A stretch of 64,000 bases of DNA, from assembly GCA_030323885.1 (NCBI GenBank), contig CM059198.1, forward strand, positions 60,848,917 through 60,912,916, read 5' to 3'. Of the stretch, positions 55,366 through 64,000 are shown in pieces (the stretch's first letter is position 1; every line of letters begins with the position of its first letter). The DNA comes from Branchipolynoe longqiensis. Taxonomy: Eukaryota; Annelida; Polychaeta; Phyllodocida; Polynoidae. Both the position numbers and the translations under genes were made by a program. The notes under the pieces are model-generated. The model saw only the letters and a program-made list of their open reading frames with translations, was not told where the DNA came from and did no database searches.

Positions 55366-55453
55366 CTGAAACGCATCTTCATAGTAAGGATAGCCGGATC
55401 TTCAATAAGGTATGCTTCATTCGAAATGGTGTCATCTGCAACATGAGATGACT
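55366..55453 (-). CDS. Exon (n-6) of unidentified host gene
   Basis: Donor CGTTTCAG|GTAGGT is a perfect consensus. The frame reads SSHVADDTISNEAYLIEDP then AILTMKMRF plus AG of a split codon. The acceptor is ambiguous: AAG/AGTC at 55453, two bases further at 55451, or CATGTTGCAG at 55435; the pyrimidine-rich TTTCCTATCCAACATTCTCC favours the first two. Upstream exons should lie further right; I found none I trust. Confidence 0.75.
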
Positions 55454-55617
55454 CTTCAGGAGAATGTTGGATAGGAAAATGTATATAACTGACACCATTT
55501 AAACTTGCATAGTCTGATAAAAGTATCAAATCTTTAAAAGTAAAACACTTATCTAGATTTGAAGCTGCATATCCAACTTCGATACTGGTGTTATTAAGTA
55601 TTTGCTGTTGCATAGAA

Positions 55618-55790
55618 TGGTGTCGTGGGGGGCGATGAAAATGGGAATTATTGTGCCTAGAGCGGGACTCAAACCCACATCTCTTTGCATTCCGGGCCAG
55701 TGTGCTAACCATTACACCACCTAGGCTCCCTGACATCACCATACTACCCATGCTCCCTGACATCACCATACTACATACATACAGGCAATG
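55618..55790 (-). mobile_element. TGT...ACA tRNA-like element, copy 4
   Basis: TGTCGTGGGGGGCGATG at left; tRNA-like unit with GGACTCAAACCCACATC. After CACCTAGGCTCCC a short piece is duplicated (CTCCCTGACATCACCATACT twice). Confidence 0.7.
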
Positions 55791-56030
55791 CAACACACTT
55801 ACAATACACAGGGTACGTTCAACAACCATACAGGTCCCACATCACCTCTATAGTGGGGTGGGGGGGGGGGAGCTAGCCACACGCAGTAGAGGGAAGCCCA
55901 GTTGGGGTCTGCCCGGTGGCTAGCCTGCCGCCACCTAGCGCAGTTCAGTGTAACTGCGTAGGTGTGCGGCGTAGTCTCCGCCGCCACCGCATGGTAGTGG
56001 GGCTCTCGTACAGACTACTACAATGGTATA

Positions 56031-56743
56031 GACCTATTTCAATGTTTGTAAACATTGTGTATGCGCGCGCAGCTTGTCTGCAGAACGAATGCACACTGCC
56101 ACTGAGTTTTAATATAATCTATTCATTGAATATGTTTTCTATGTGTTCCAAGCGGGTTGCTTCTAGGTGGTGTGGTTTTAGAGATATTTCACTTTTTCTG
56201 TATGAAGATATTTCAAGATTTCTCACGGCCATTGACAATGCATTGAGTTTGCCGATACGCACAGTACAAAACGTCTATTTTATTCAAAATTAATAGAAAT
56301 GCAGAACCCTAACCTTATAAATTCAATATAATCTATTTGTTGAATATGTTTTCTATGTGTGTTACAAGCGGATTGCTTCGAGGTGGTGTGGTTTTAGAGG
56401 TGGTGTGGTTTTAGAGATATTTCACTTTTTCTGTATGAAGATTGCTCACGGCCATTGACAATGCATTGAGTTTGCCGGTATGTGCAATGCAAAACGTTAG
56501 TTTTATTCAAAATTAATAGAAATGCAGAAGCCTAACCTTATAAATTTAATATAATCTATTCATTGAATATGTTTTCTATATGTCTTCCAAGCGGGTTGCT
56601 TCTAGGTGGTGTGGCTTTAGAGATATTTCACTTTTTCTGTATGAAGATTGCTCATAGCCATTGAGTTTGCAGTGTGACAGTGTGTTGTCCTGCAGCCAAA
56701 AGGCATGCGCACTGACCTATGCTGATGTCATATGAAATAGGTC
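56031..56743. mobile_element. GACCTATTTCA-TIR element filled with ~205-bp satellite, TATA duplication
   Basis: Perfect 11-base inverted ends GACCTATTTCA/TGAAATAGGTC, flanked by TATA (56027-56030, 56744-56747). Interior: about three inverted-orientation satellite units as at 31442-32206. One unit has a small internal duplication of AGGTGGTGTGGTTTTAGAG. Confidence 0.9.
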
Positions 56744-56965
56744 TATACCAAGCCAACTTAATATAACCCGTTACTGCTTAAGCCTATCGGCTTACAGTTT
56801 TGACAAGCACGCCAAAATTAATTTGGCATGTTTACACCTCAAATATCTCCTAAGTTAGTTATTTTAAAGCAACGTTACTCCACGCTAATGTAAGGTAGAT
56901 TATAATAATCAGCCTAATATATTTATCTCAGAAAATGACAGAAACTCAAATTCATCAGACTATGC

Positions 56966-57841
56966 AATTCAAGATTATAGGCGCTGAAAAGTACGTGCCT
57001 GTGGAAATAACAAAATTGAATAAATCTAACCACTGTCCATAATTCTCTGGCAGTGCTACTAAGTCTATGAGGGGTTCTGTTCTTTTTCATGAAAAATAAT
57101 TTACAAAAAATTGTAAAATATCATAAATCATAGCTGACGAGTACAGAGAATGTGGACACCGGAGTGGGAGAAACACGACTTTATTCCGGTAGCTGCTCCA
57201 GTGGCATTACAATTAAAAACAAATTTTAAATCAGGCGGAGACATTGGCGCCACCTAGCATGTTCCGGCAGCACCAATGGCGAATTTGTACGAGAACGCGG
57301 ATCCCCCTTCTCGTCTTCGCGAGAACTCAGTGAAGTAGAATTTGCAAATACATGCAGTTCAAAACTTAGATTTTATTCAAAATTAAAAGAAATTAAAGAA
57401 CAATTTGGGATAAACATGGATGCACAAATGAAATATTAATAGGTTATTCCATGGAAACGATGGCCACCATCTTGACCTGATTTCCGATTGAGGGTAAACA
57501 AACGCACGTGGTGTTGTTACAAGCATTATTTTGTGTATGGCTGAACCAACATTTATCTTTGTACGCTTAAAAATAAATTATTAAAGACTTTTGCACAGAT
57601 TAAAGTGTTTGAAGTATATTTGAAATTTATCTACATCAATTTCTGTTTAAATCACACAGTATCAGTAATTACAGAATGGGAAACTCATCCTGTAAGGGTA
57701 TGCTCGATATGGGACAGTGGTCACCCGTTTTTCCTCCTTTCCTCGCTGTCAACCCTTCTCCAGTGAATCGCAAATAAAATACCGGAAGTCTGGCTTCAAC
57801 TGTCCTTATTGTGACTGTATTATCACCCATGCCAAACTTTC
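56966..57841. other. No gene recognised
   Basis: Unique sequence. A short frame MGNSSCKGMLDMGQWSPV at 57675 after an acceptor-like TTACAG looks gene-like but has no donor or family. A piece of the satellite (TTTTATTCAAAATTAAAAG) lies at 57370. Confidence 0.35.
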
Positions 57842-57960
57842 TTGTTTGGGTTTTATGTTCTAGCAAAATCTAAGGTAATATATGAACAGGATTCGGAATA
57901 ACCAATTGCTGTCATATATATTGGCATTGTTCATGATGGTCTACCAACATGGATAATTTG
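57842..57960 (-). mobile_element. SINE gamma fragment
   Basis: Tail ATGTTCTAGCAAAATCTAAG and head piece GATGGTCTACCAACATGG on plus. Middle deleted; the deletion resembles that of the fragment at 948-1020. Confidence 0.6.
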
Positions 57961-59749
57961 CACGCGTACGAGGAGCCATACCCTACCCTACCCTACCCTG
58001 CCCTACGACCTACAACCCGCCCACTCACCCTCCCGGAGACAGAAAACTACTACTCGAGACTCTGCCTCACCCACTCCCCTGCCCTACTCCCCCCCCCTGA
58101 CCGTGGCGCCATCTGAACTCGATTTCACCAACTAAACCCTGCCGGAGACAGCCAAAACTACTACGCGAGACTCTGACGTCACGATCTCGCCTCGCGAGAC
58201 CCACACTCCGCCTGACCTATATAAGGGAGCAGTTCACCACTCACCAGCACACTTGCTATCCGGACCGCACTTCGTCCACACCTCTCCCTATCACCTCTCT
58301 GCCGGCCTAGCACCTCCTTGATATGTCTGAAAAGAGTTCCAGGAGGGGGTGCCCGCCGGCAGTTTCACTTTCTATTCTTACTCTGTCCGTGTCTATGGCT
58401 CGCTGGATGGTCATCGTAGGGCAAATAGACACGCTCCTTTGACTCAACTCTCCTCATTTCTCTTTCCTAGATTCTGCCCATTCGATTTCTCCCAGGCACA
58501 CTTCTTCCCCTGACCAGGGTTGTTGTGTTCTTGGGTGGGGCCCTTGACCTATTACGATTTCTCTGTCTGGTTCTTGTTGCTGGAACGACCGCTGCTCCCA
58601 CCTTTGCCCGCCTTCCTCAAACCCCTGCTGACCGGATTCAAGTGCTACACTACACTACACACACCTACAGCTCTACTACATACCGGCACGGAGAGAACCG
58701 CTGCCGCCCGGCGCCCCGTCGTCACTACGTCGTGAAGGATGTCCCAGCCTTCATAACACTCCCTCTACGAAGACAAGTCTTCAAACCAAAGATTGGGCCG
58801 ATTTATCGGAGCCTCTCTATAATGTTGCAGGTCTGCAACCTGTAACCGTCGTAAGGTTACGAACACCCCAAACCAACCAACCAACTCACCAGCACTACCA
58901 ACCAGGCAGTCAGACGATCAACACCAGACCACCTCAACTCAGCTTCAGCCAACCGGCTCTCTCTCCATACAGCCACCTGGATCGCTCTCCAAACAGCCAC
59001 CCGGCTTGCTCTCCATCCAGCCAGCCGGCTCGCCACAACATGCCAGATAATCGCCTCAGAAGTCCCCGCCGACCGCTGCATCCAAATGGGGGGTGCGGAG
59101 CCCCCCCCCCCCACCAATCCACCCATCACGACGACATGCGGCTGGCAGCCGTCGTGGCGCGCCCTTACATCTCACCGCACCCACTAGACCGAGCACACAA
59201 GCAGCTCATAACCCCTACAAGAACGGCAAAGGAGGTGGCTGCCTCAGAACTTCACGCCGACCCTGCATACTAATACTGGGCGGGGGTCCCCCCCACTCTC
59301 ACATCGACTCAACCACCAGACCACACGGCACCAGACTCACCTTCCCCGGGCAGAGGAGGCGCCAAGCAGGTCCTCCCACCACACAAGCAGCCATCTCACC
59401 TACACAGGCCCTCTCCTCTATTTGGTTGAGGGCCTGAGTCAAACAATCATAACATCCCTCAACAACCCCACAGGAGCCGCCGGGCATCTCTCCGATCCTC
59501 CCCTCTACACCAGCATCCCCAACGCACATCCCTCGATGAGGTCCGGCAGCTAGGAAACTGGCGATCTTCAGCAGTCTACACCTATGTCCCGAGGGTGGCC
59601 TTCCCCTCAGCGACACAGGCCCTCCCCAACATTTGGTTGAGGGCCTGAGTCGAACTTTATCTAAACCATATTGATCTCATATTACTGTACTTGCTTTTTA
59701 CATGTCTTGATTCATTAAAATCCCATAACATGGGCTCCTCGTTCGCGTG
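57961..59749. mobile_element. GC-rich 1.8-kb TIR element with promoter-like region
   Basis: Ends CACGCGTACGAGGAGCC and the inverse of CACGCGAACGAGGAGCC (16 of 17 match). Interior far more GC-rich than its flanks, with (CCCTA)n at 57985, a TATA box TATATAAG at 58218 and many CpGs. A 213-codon frame without ATG runs 58632-59273 (Pro/Ser/Arg-rich), and GAGGGCCTGAGTC repeats at 59430 and 59642. No transposase signature recognised. Confidence 0.65.
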
Positions 59750-59925
59750 ATTAATTATGTGAATGTTAAGCGGTGAATATAGACAAATCAAAGAAATCTA
59801 TTGTCAAATATTTTCCAGGGTAATTTTACTGCAATGTACATTAGAAACAAATACATGACAAAAACCATATCAGGTTTGGTCATTAGGAGTCATATGGTTG
59901 CAGCTGCAAAGTGAGTGTAAGGCTT

Positions 59926-60130
59926 AAGCCGTGTTCACATGTACAGAATTAAACCGATTTAGTTAAGCCGGTTGAACTAATCCACCTCGCGAACTGGTTT
60001 ACATGAAGCAAACTAGTTGTGTTGACTTATCGCTAACCGATTCAGCACCACATTCACACACACGTTTTAAACCGGACTAGTTAAAGCGATTTAGTTAAAC
60101 CAGTTTAACAAGTACGCGTGAACGGGGCTT
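59926..60130. mobile_element. AAGCCGTGTTCAC-TIR MITE
   Basis: Ends AAGCCGTGTTCACATGTAC and GTACGCGTGAACGGGGCTT. The inside has repeated TTTAGTTAAACCGG-like blocks in both orientations. About 205 bp. Confidence 0.75.
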
Positions 60131-60239
60131 TATAGGGCCTATTGTGAAGGATAGGGGTGGGAGGAGCAGCAACCAGAACTTCCATTGTATAAGCTGAAGA
60201 CTCGACATGCTGGGTCACAGCTGTTGTCCTTACTGAGGG

Positions 60240-60360
60240 ACCAGCAGAACTCAGTATTCGGTTGCAGAACTCAGAACTCAGAATAGCTGTATTTAGTTGC
60301 AGAACTCAGAATAGCTGTATTCGGTTGGGGAACGCAGGATAGCTGTATTCGGTTGCAGTG
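60240..60360 (+). repeat. Short tandem repeat, ~38 bp
   Basis: CAGAACTCAGAATAGCTGTA and TTCGGTTG recur three to four times. Confidence 0.75.
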
Positions 60361-60991
60361 AAATCGTGCTGATAACTATCCTTGATTAAATAAAACTCTA
60401 CTGCCTGTATGAATGTGTAGTAGCCTGAAATGTCCTTCTGTCTCCACTCTATCCTATAAAGAGTATACACTGAAACCCCGTTATAATCCAATCATTGGGT
60501 CCATAAAATATCGTCACGAAAATTGCAGGGTGGCACTAAATCGGCGTTCAGTTTATTGAATTACTTTTGTATTAAAGAATTCCAGATCCAAAGAAAACTC
60601 AACCAGTAGCGGCCAACTAGACCAAAATCCCCACCTATCAACTGAATGAGCCTGGAAATCCTTTTAGTTGGATCCTACTGAGGTATATGATTTAACAATA
60701 TTAACCTACTTACGCACTCAATAGGCCCAACCTGAGATTACCATAAAGACCAGTTCAAACACAAACATCTCACCAGCACACTTTCAACGAGTATGTCACC
60801 ACTAGAAAGATAATCAGTTATGCCCCTCTTCTAATGCTTACCACACTAGTCTAACATAGTTACCTCCCCATGTTTCTTTTTTCTCTTATCTTGTTCTTTA
60901 CCTGTCATTCATATCACTGTTTTGCTCATTTTCTTGTAAATGTCTATCTATATTGTTGTAGATTTGTTTACTGTGTAGTCGCAATTGTCAT
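60361..60991. other. No gene recognised
   Basis: Unique sequence. The part from about 60890 may be the upstream body of the hairpin family copy at 60992. Confidence 0.35.
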
Positions 60992-61062
60992 TACGGCTGG
61001 AAGACCAGTGCATTAGCACTGACAACATGTTATTCAGAGGAATAAAAACACTTGAACAAAAA
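60992..61062 (+). repeat. Conserved-hairpin family, copy 5
   Basis: GGCTGGAAGACCAGTGC, loop ATTA, GCACTGA; then TTATTC AGAG GAATAA, a second hairpin. Confidence 0.7.
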
Positions 61063-62589
61063 AGAAATTATATAGTGAAAATGGCTCTAACCATGCTCTG
61101 GCATCTGATTCACGAGGAATGCCTTTTTTGTAAAGTTAATGAATTTGGGGTGTCCGACTGGTAGAAACGACATTAAGTCTTTTTTTCTGAAAAAGAGACC
61201 AGCATAGAGTATAGCACACACAAAAATTGCCCCCCACACACCCCCATACAGCGCATCCTGACTGTGTCCAAGGATCATGGGTGTTAAGAACAGAGGCCAG
61301 CGTTGCCAACATTGGAAAATTAATAACCGGAAGATCTTCAGGGATGATATATTGGGGAGGGGGTCTGGGGGTACTCCCGCAGAACAATGTTTAAATCGTA
61401 GATGCTCTGTGGTGCATTTTGGACACAATAATCCGTAAGATTTTTATAACATTGGAAAATTAAAAGCCGGAAGATCCGCATAAGGTGATGATGGGGATGT
61501 AAAATACTGTACACCTTACGGGTGTAGTATGCAGGTATTGCAATACCTCAGGGAGTTTGACGCCCCTGCCCTACAGAGTTGTAAACCACTGCCTTGTGGT
61601 ACAGGTTCTTGACAGAACCAAAGGCTAAGGGAGCAATCCCTGAACAGAAAACCATGTCACTGTGGCAGCAACAAGGGTGGTTGATGTATGGAACTCCCAA
61701 CATCTCCCGACCAGCCACTGCAGGGACAAATAATTTTGCACCTGTCTGGACATGTTTTTGCCGGTGTGAGACCTCTATTTGCTCCCCGAGAGAGTGCCGC
61801 TGGTAACTTGCAAAAGCCAGCAGCACTTCAACACTTTTGCAGGCAGCTTCTATGAAATGTCGACTCATGGACATCACTCTCACAGCAGAGAGCTAAATGG
61901 AGAGCGACAGTCAAGTAATGAAAGCAGTCTTTGTCGCATCGCGACCGACAGCAAGATGATGATGACACCTTATGGTGAAACCATAAGGGTTGTCAACCCT
62001 CCGAGGCCCTAAGGCCATGATCCGAGGACATGGGCAGGTGATTTGAATTCAATTGAACTGATTAGCTGGATTTAAATGGGAAGATAATGTTGGTATTTGT
62101 TAGGCTCTGCTCACCTGCGTAAAGTAGCAAATGAAGAGGTGAGGCGCAAAAACCGACAACCGCCATTTGGGCCGAAATGAAACCATGACTACCAAGTTTG
62201 AGCTGAAGCTACCGTCATTCCGATAGTAAAATCTGTTCGTCCACAGAAGCTGACATATCTCCTATATAATGCACTACACAACATGAAGTTGATAGACTTT
62301 TAACTGGAAAGTACAACAACAAATTCTATTTTACAGAAAACAACTTTTACAGAAGGCAAATGAAATGGATTTTTTGTTTTTTGAGCCTGAACTCTTCAAA
62401 ATGTATTTACGGGAAGGTGACAAGTTAAATAGGATAATATCATACCTGTCCAGTACTACGTTTTGGCCGTAAACGCTACGGTTTTATTAATCAAATTACA
62501 AATATGGGCATAACTGAAAAATAACATCCGGTTTTCAGCGTATTTTAACCACCATAATAATAGTAATAATAATAGATAGATATCTTATA
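61063..62589. other. Unassigned; repeated phrase and weak frames
   Basis: ACATTGGAAAATTAA followed by CCGGAAGATC occurs at 61306, 61453 and again at 63015, so an unrecognised repeat lies here. Frames at 61548-62012 on both strands have no splice support or recognised family. Confidence 0.35.
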
Positions 62590-62890
62590 CGGTGGGAAGG
62601 GAACACTTTGCCTATACACCGCTCCTATTGTTCTTTCTCGGTAATATCAGTCAAAACAATTCATAGATGCCTTATATATATAGAGATGGGGATGATTCAG
62701 CCAATGTTTGTCCAACCTACTTTTAAATGCATGTATTAATGGTGTTATCAGTATATCCCCTGGAAGAGAATTCCAGTCATTGAGAAATGACCCCTTATCC
62801 TATTGTTTACTCTGATTTTATTGATCTTAAACTGATGGCCACGAGTTGATGACTGTGCTAATAATATGAACAATATAATACATTATACTT
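62590..62890 (-). mobile_element. CR1/L2-type LINE, ORF2 C-terminal fragment
   Basis: Minus frames read STRGHQFKINKIRVNNRIRG, then after a one-base shift DWNSLPGDILITPLIHAFKS and RLDKHW before a stop. This is the standard end of CR1/L2/Jockey-like reverse transcriptases (HFF...WNSLP...F..LDKHW). Truncated at both ends. Confidence 0.8.
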
Positions 62891-62984
62891 TATTATCATA
62901 GTTGCTATTTATGTGTGGTATAAAGCATTTATACGAATATTATTAGGATGGAACCGTTTTAACTAATAATACATATAAATAGAT

Positions 62985-63110
62985 GTACACAATAATCCGT
63001 AAGATGTATATATAACATTGGAAAATTAAAAACTGGAAGATCCTAATTGTGTTAGTGTCAGGCTGAATTCATGGAAATCCGCGAAATGGCGGAGATCTTT
63101 CACACCTGTA
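62985..63110. mobile_element. CAGGGATG-type element, right-end fragment
   Basis: GGAAATCCGCGAAATGGCGG and GATCTTTCACACCTG match the right edge of 39147-39663. The left part is the ATTGGAAAATTAA repeat. Confidence 0.5.
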
Positions 63111-63341
63111 CAAATGGGTTTATTGGGTAAATTGGGTGAACTGAAATGTACGCACGGGCTTCTGTTTTCTCGGAATAGGGGAGGCGCAACTCGGCCGAAC
63201 ATGGCGTTAGCTATCATATCTTTTGGCGAATTCGTTGAGTGCGCCAGCTACAAAAGAAAACTCAATATGACATGGTACACAACATAATATCTTTCATGCA
63301 GAGAAGAAATCATGTAGAAGATGATAATCCTGAATTAAAAA

Positions 63342-63412
63342 AATGGCTCCAAGACCAGTGCTTCGGCACTGACAAAATTCTTATTCAGCAGAATAAACAT
63401 ATTTACCACACA
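63342..63412 (+). repeat. Conserved-hairpin family, copy 6
   Basis: CCAGTGCTTCGGCACTGA: stem with a C(TTCG)G tetraloop, then TTATTC AGCA GAATAA and ATATTTACC. Confidence 0.7.
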
Positions 63413-63564
63413 CAATAATGATAGCATGGGGAGGAGTGAGATTATTAGTTTTTTTGCTTTTGTGCACAGAATAAATTATGTAGATGATAGAGAAGGGGGT
63501 GAGATTTATTTTATTATTTATTTATGTACAGAAGAAATTATGTAGAAGATGATAGAGAGGGGAA

Positions 63565-63710
63565 TAGACATGGTATGAGAGCAACTGGCCTTTGATGACG
63601 CTGTAAGTTATACAGAGCAGTGGAAATCCAAATTGGCAGAGATGGGGGCACGGGGAATCGAACCACCGACCTTCAGATTAGGAGTCCGACCTAGAAAAAA
63701 GTCATGCCAC
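63565..63710 (-). mobile_element. SINE alpha, head and part of body
   Basis: Minus-strand copy. The tRNA head breaks off at AAAAAAGTCAT, where GC-rich sequence begins. Confidence 0.75.
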
Positions 63711-64000
63711 CCCCCAACCACCCCCCCCCCCACCACATGGCCCACCTCCATGGTGACGCCGCCGGCTGTGCCCGGCCCACCTCAGGCCCAGGCGCGGTAC
63801 CCGGGCCTGCACTGGCGGCACTGATGGCCCCATCGACTTCACCCGCATACCCCTCCACTGTCTTCACAATGCCACTCAACTACCGGAAAGTCACATCGAC
63901 CCCTGCCCATGCGCATTCGCCCAACACCGCCGAGACAGCTGGCCACATCCCACCCCAGCCGTCCACGGTGGAATCGCCGCAATCTACAGTGCAGTCACTG
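63711..64000 (+). other. GC-rich open frame cut by the right edge
   Basis: From ATG 63737 the frame stays open for 88 codons to the end of the window: Pro/Ser/Thr/Ala-rich (PSTSPAYPSTVFTM, AHAHSPNTAETAGHIPP). Its composition resembles the gag-like N-terminus at 22035-22400, and it interrupts a SINE. It may be a second copy of that GC-rich element; it cannot be decided from this window. Confidence 0.4.

Larger units (their letters stand above)
55502..56965 (+). mobile_element. TTAA-type MITE broken by two insertions
   Basis: Start at 55502 (AACTTGCATAGTCTGAT) to 55617, then resumes at about 56752 and ends near 56965 (CATCAGACTATGCAATTC). Between lie a TGT...ACA element, a GC-rich piece and a satellite-bearing TIR element. 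Confidence 0.7.

Noticed and set aside
57675..57774. Small frame starting MGNSSC (myristoylation-like) after an acceptor-like TTACAG
   Set aside because: Only 33 codons, no donor or recognised family. Kept as a note only.
57985..58010. (CCCTA)n run resembling telomeric repeat
   Set aside because: Unit is CCCTA or CCCTGCC-like, very short, and inside a GC-rich element. It is not the animal TTAGGG repeat.
59299..59616. Minus-strand frame with acceptor-like ACTCAG and donor GGGGAAG|GTGAGT
   Set aside because: Splice-like signals occur in a duplicated GC-rich segment (GCCCTCAACCAAAT twice) inside the TIR element. No phase link to any host exon.
61548..62012. Frames of 111 codons (minus) and 77 codons (plus)
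   Set aside because: Both strands open over the same stretch, no splice support, no recognised domain.

Overview
This is a stretch of animal nuclear DNA: two spliced host genes on the minus strand inside a dense, heavily nested field of repeats. The genes have canonical GT-AG introns. One is clearly RIM, a presynaptic active-zone scaffold found in bilaterian animals. At least three tRNA-derived SINE families are present, one with the head and tail typical of SINEs widespread in molluscs, plus LINE ends, many TIR elements and long satellites. I infer a lophotrochozoan, most likely a mollusc (gastropod or bivalve). That placement rests on remembered repeat families, not a search. Nothing looks bacterial, viral or plasmid-like.

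Host genes. RIM reads leftwards. Its first coding exon is at 26506-26636 and its zinc-finger exon at 3121-3328. Intron 1 is 23.2 kb and the rest of the gene lies off the left edge. A second minus-strand gene occupies about 55.5 kb down to 37.9 kb. I assembled seven exons of it (55366-55453, 54190-54322, 50834-50987, 47092-47126, 42381-42453, 39841-39913, 37892-38006). All junctions keep one reading frame and end in a TAA stop, giving the last ~222 residues of a charged protein I cannot name. Two further plus-strand segments (4529-4604 and 32542-32596) look like exons with compatible phases, but they are weaker.

Repeats, left to right. From 0 to 20 kb, RIM intron 1 holds SINEs, MITEs inserted in (TA)n tracts, a GT-rich minisatellite (9.4-10.4 kb), a perfect-ended foldback element (11.3-12.1 kb), a 2-kb element with ~320-bp inverted arms and internal satellite (14.5-16.5 kb), and a complete but dead hAT transposon with an 8-bp target duplication (17.6-19.5 kb). 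From 21.7 to 24.2 kb there is a GC-rich decayed retroelement-like block with a gag-like reading frame. From 30.7 to 37.4 kb there are TIR elements, a 38-bp satellite of about 2.6 kb and a 77-bp minisatellite. From 37.9 to 57 kb the second gene's introns are full of TTAA-flanked MITEs, SINEs, LINE ends and an unusual CpG-rich palindromic element (51430-52999). From 57.9 to 59.7 kb there is a GC-rich TIR element with a TATA box. The right edge cuts another GC-rich open frame.

The most unusual material is the repeats: a satellite unit shared by different TIR elements, a palindromic CpG-rich transposon, a short TGT...ACA element carrying a tRNA-like cloverleaf, and a covarying RNA hairpin at the 3' ends of a dispersed family. 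All homology statements come from reading alone.
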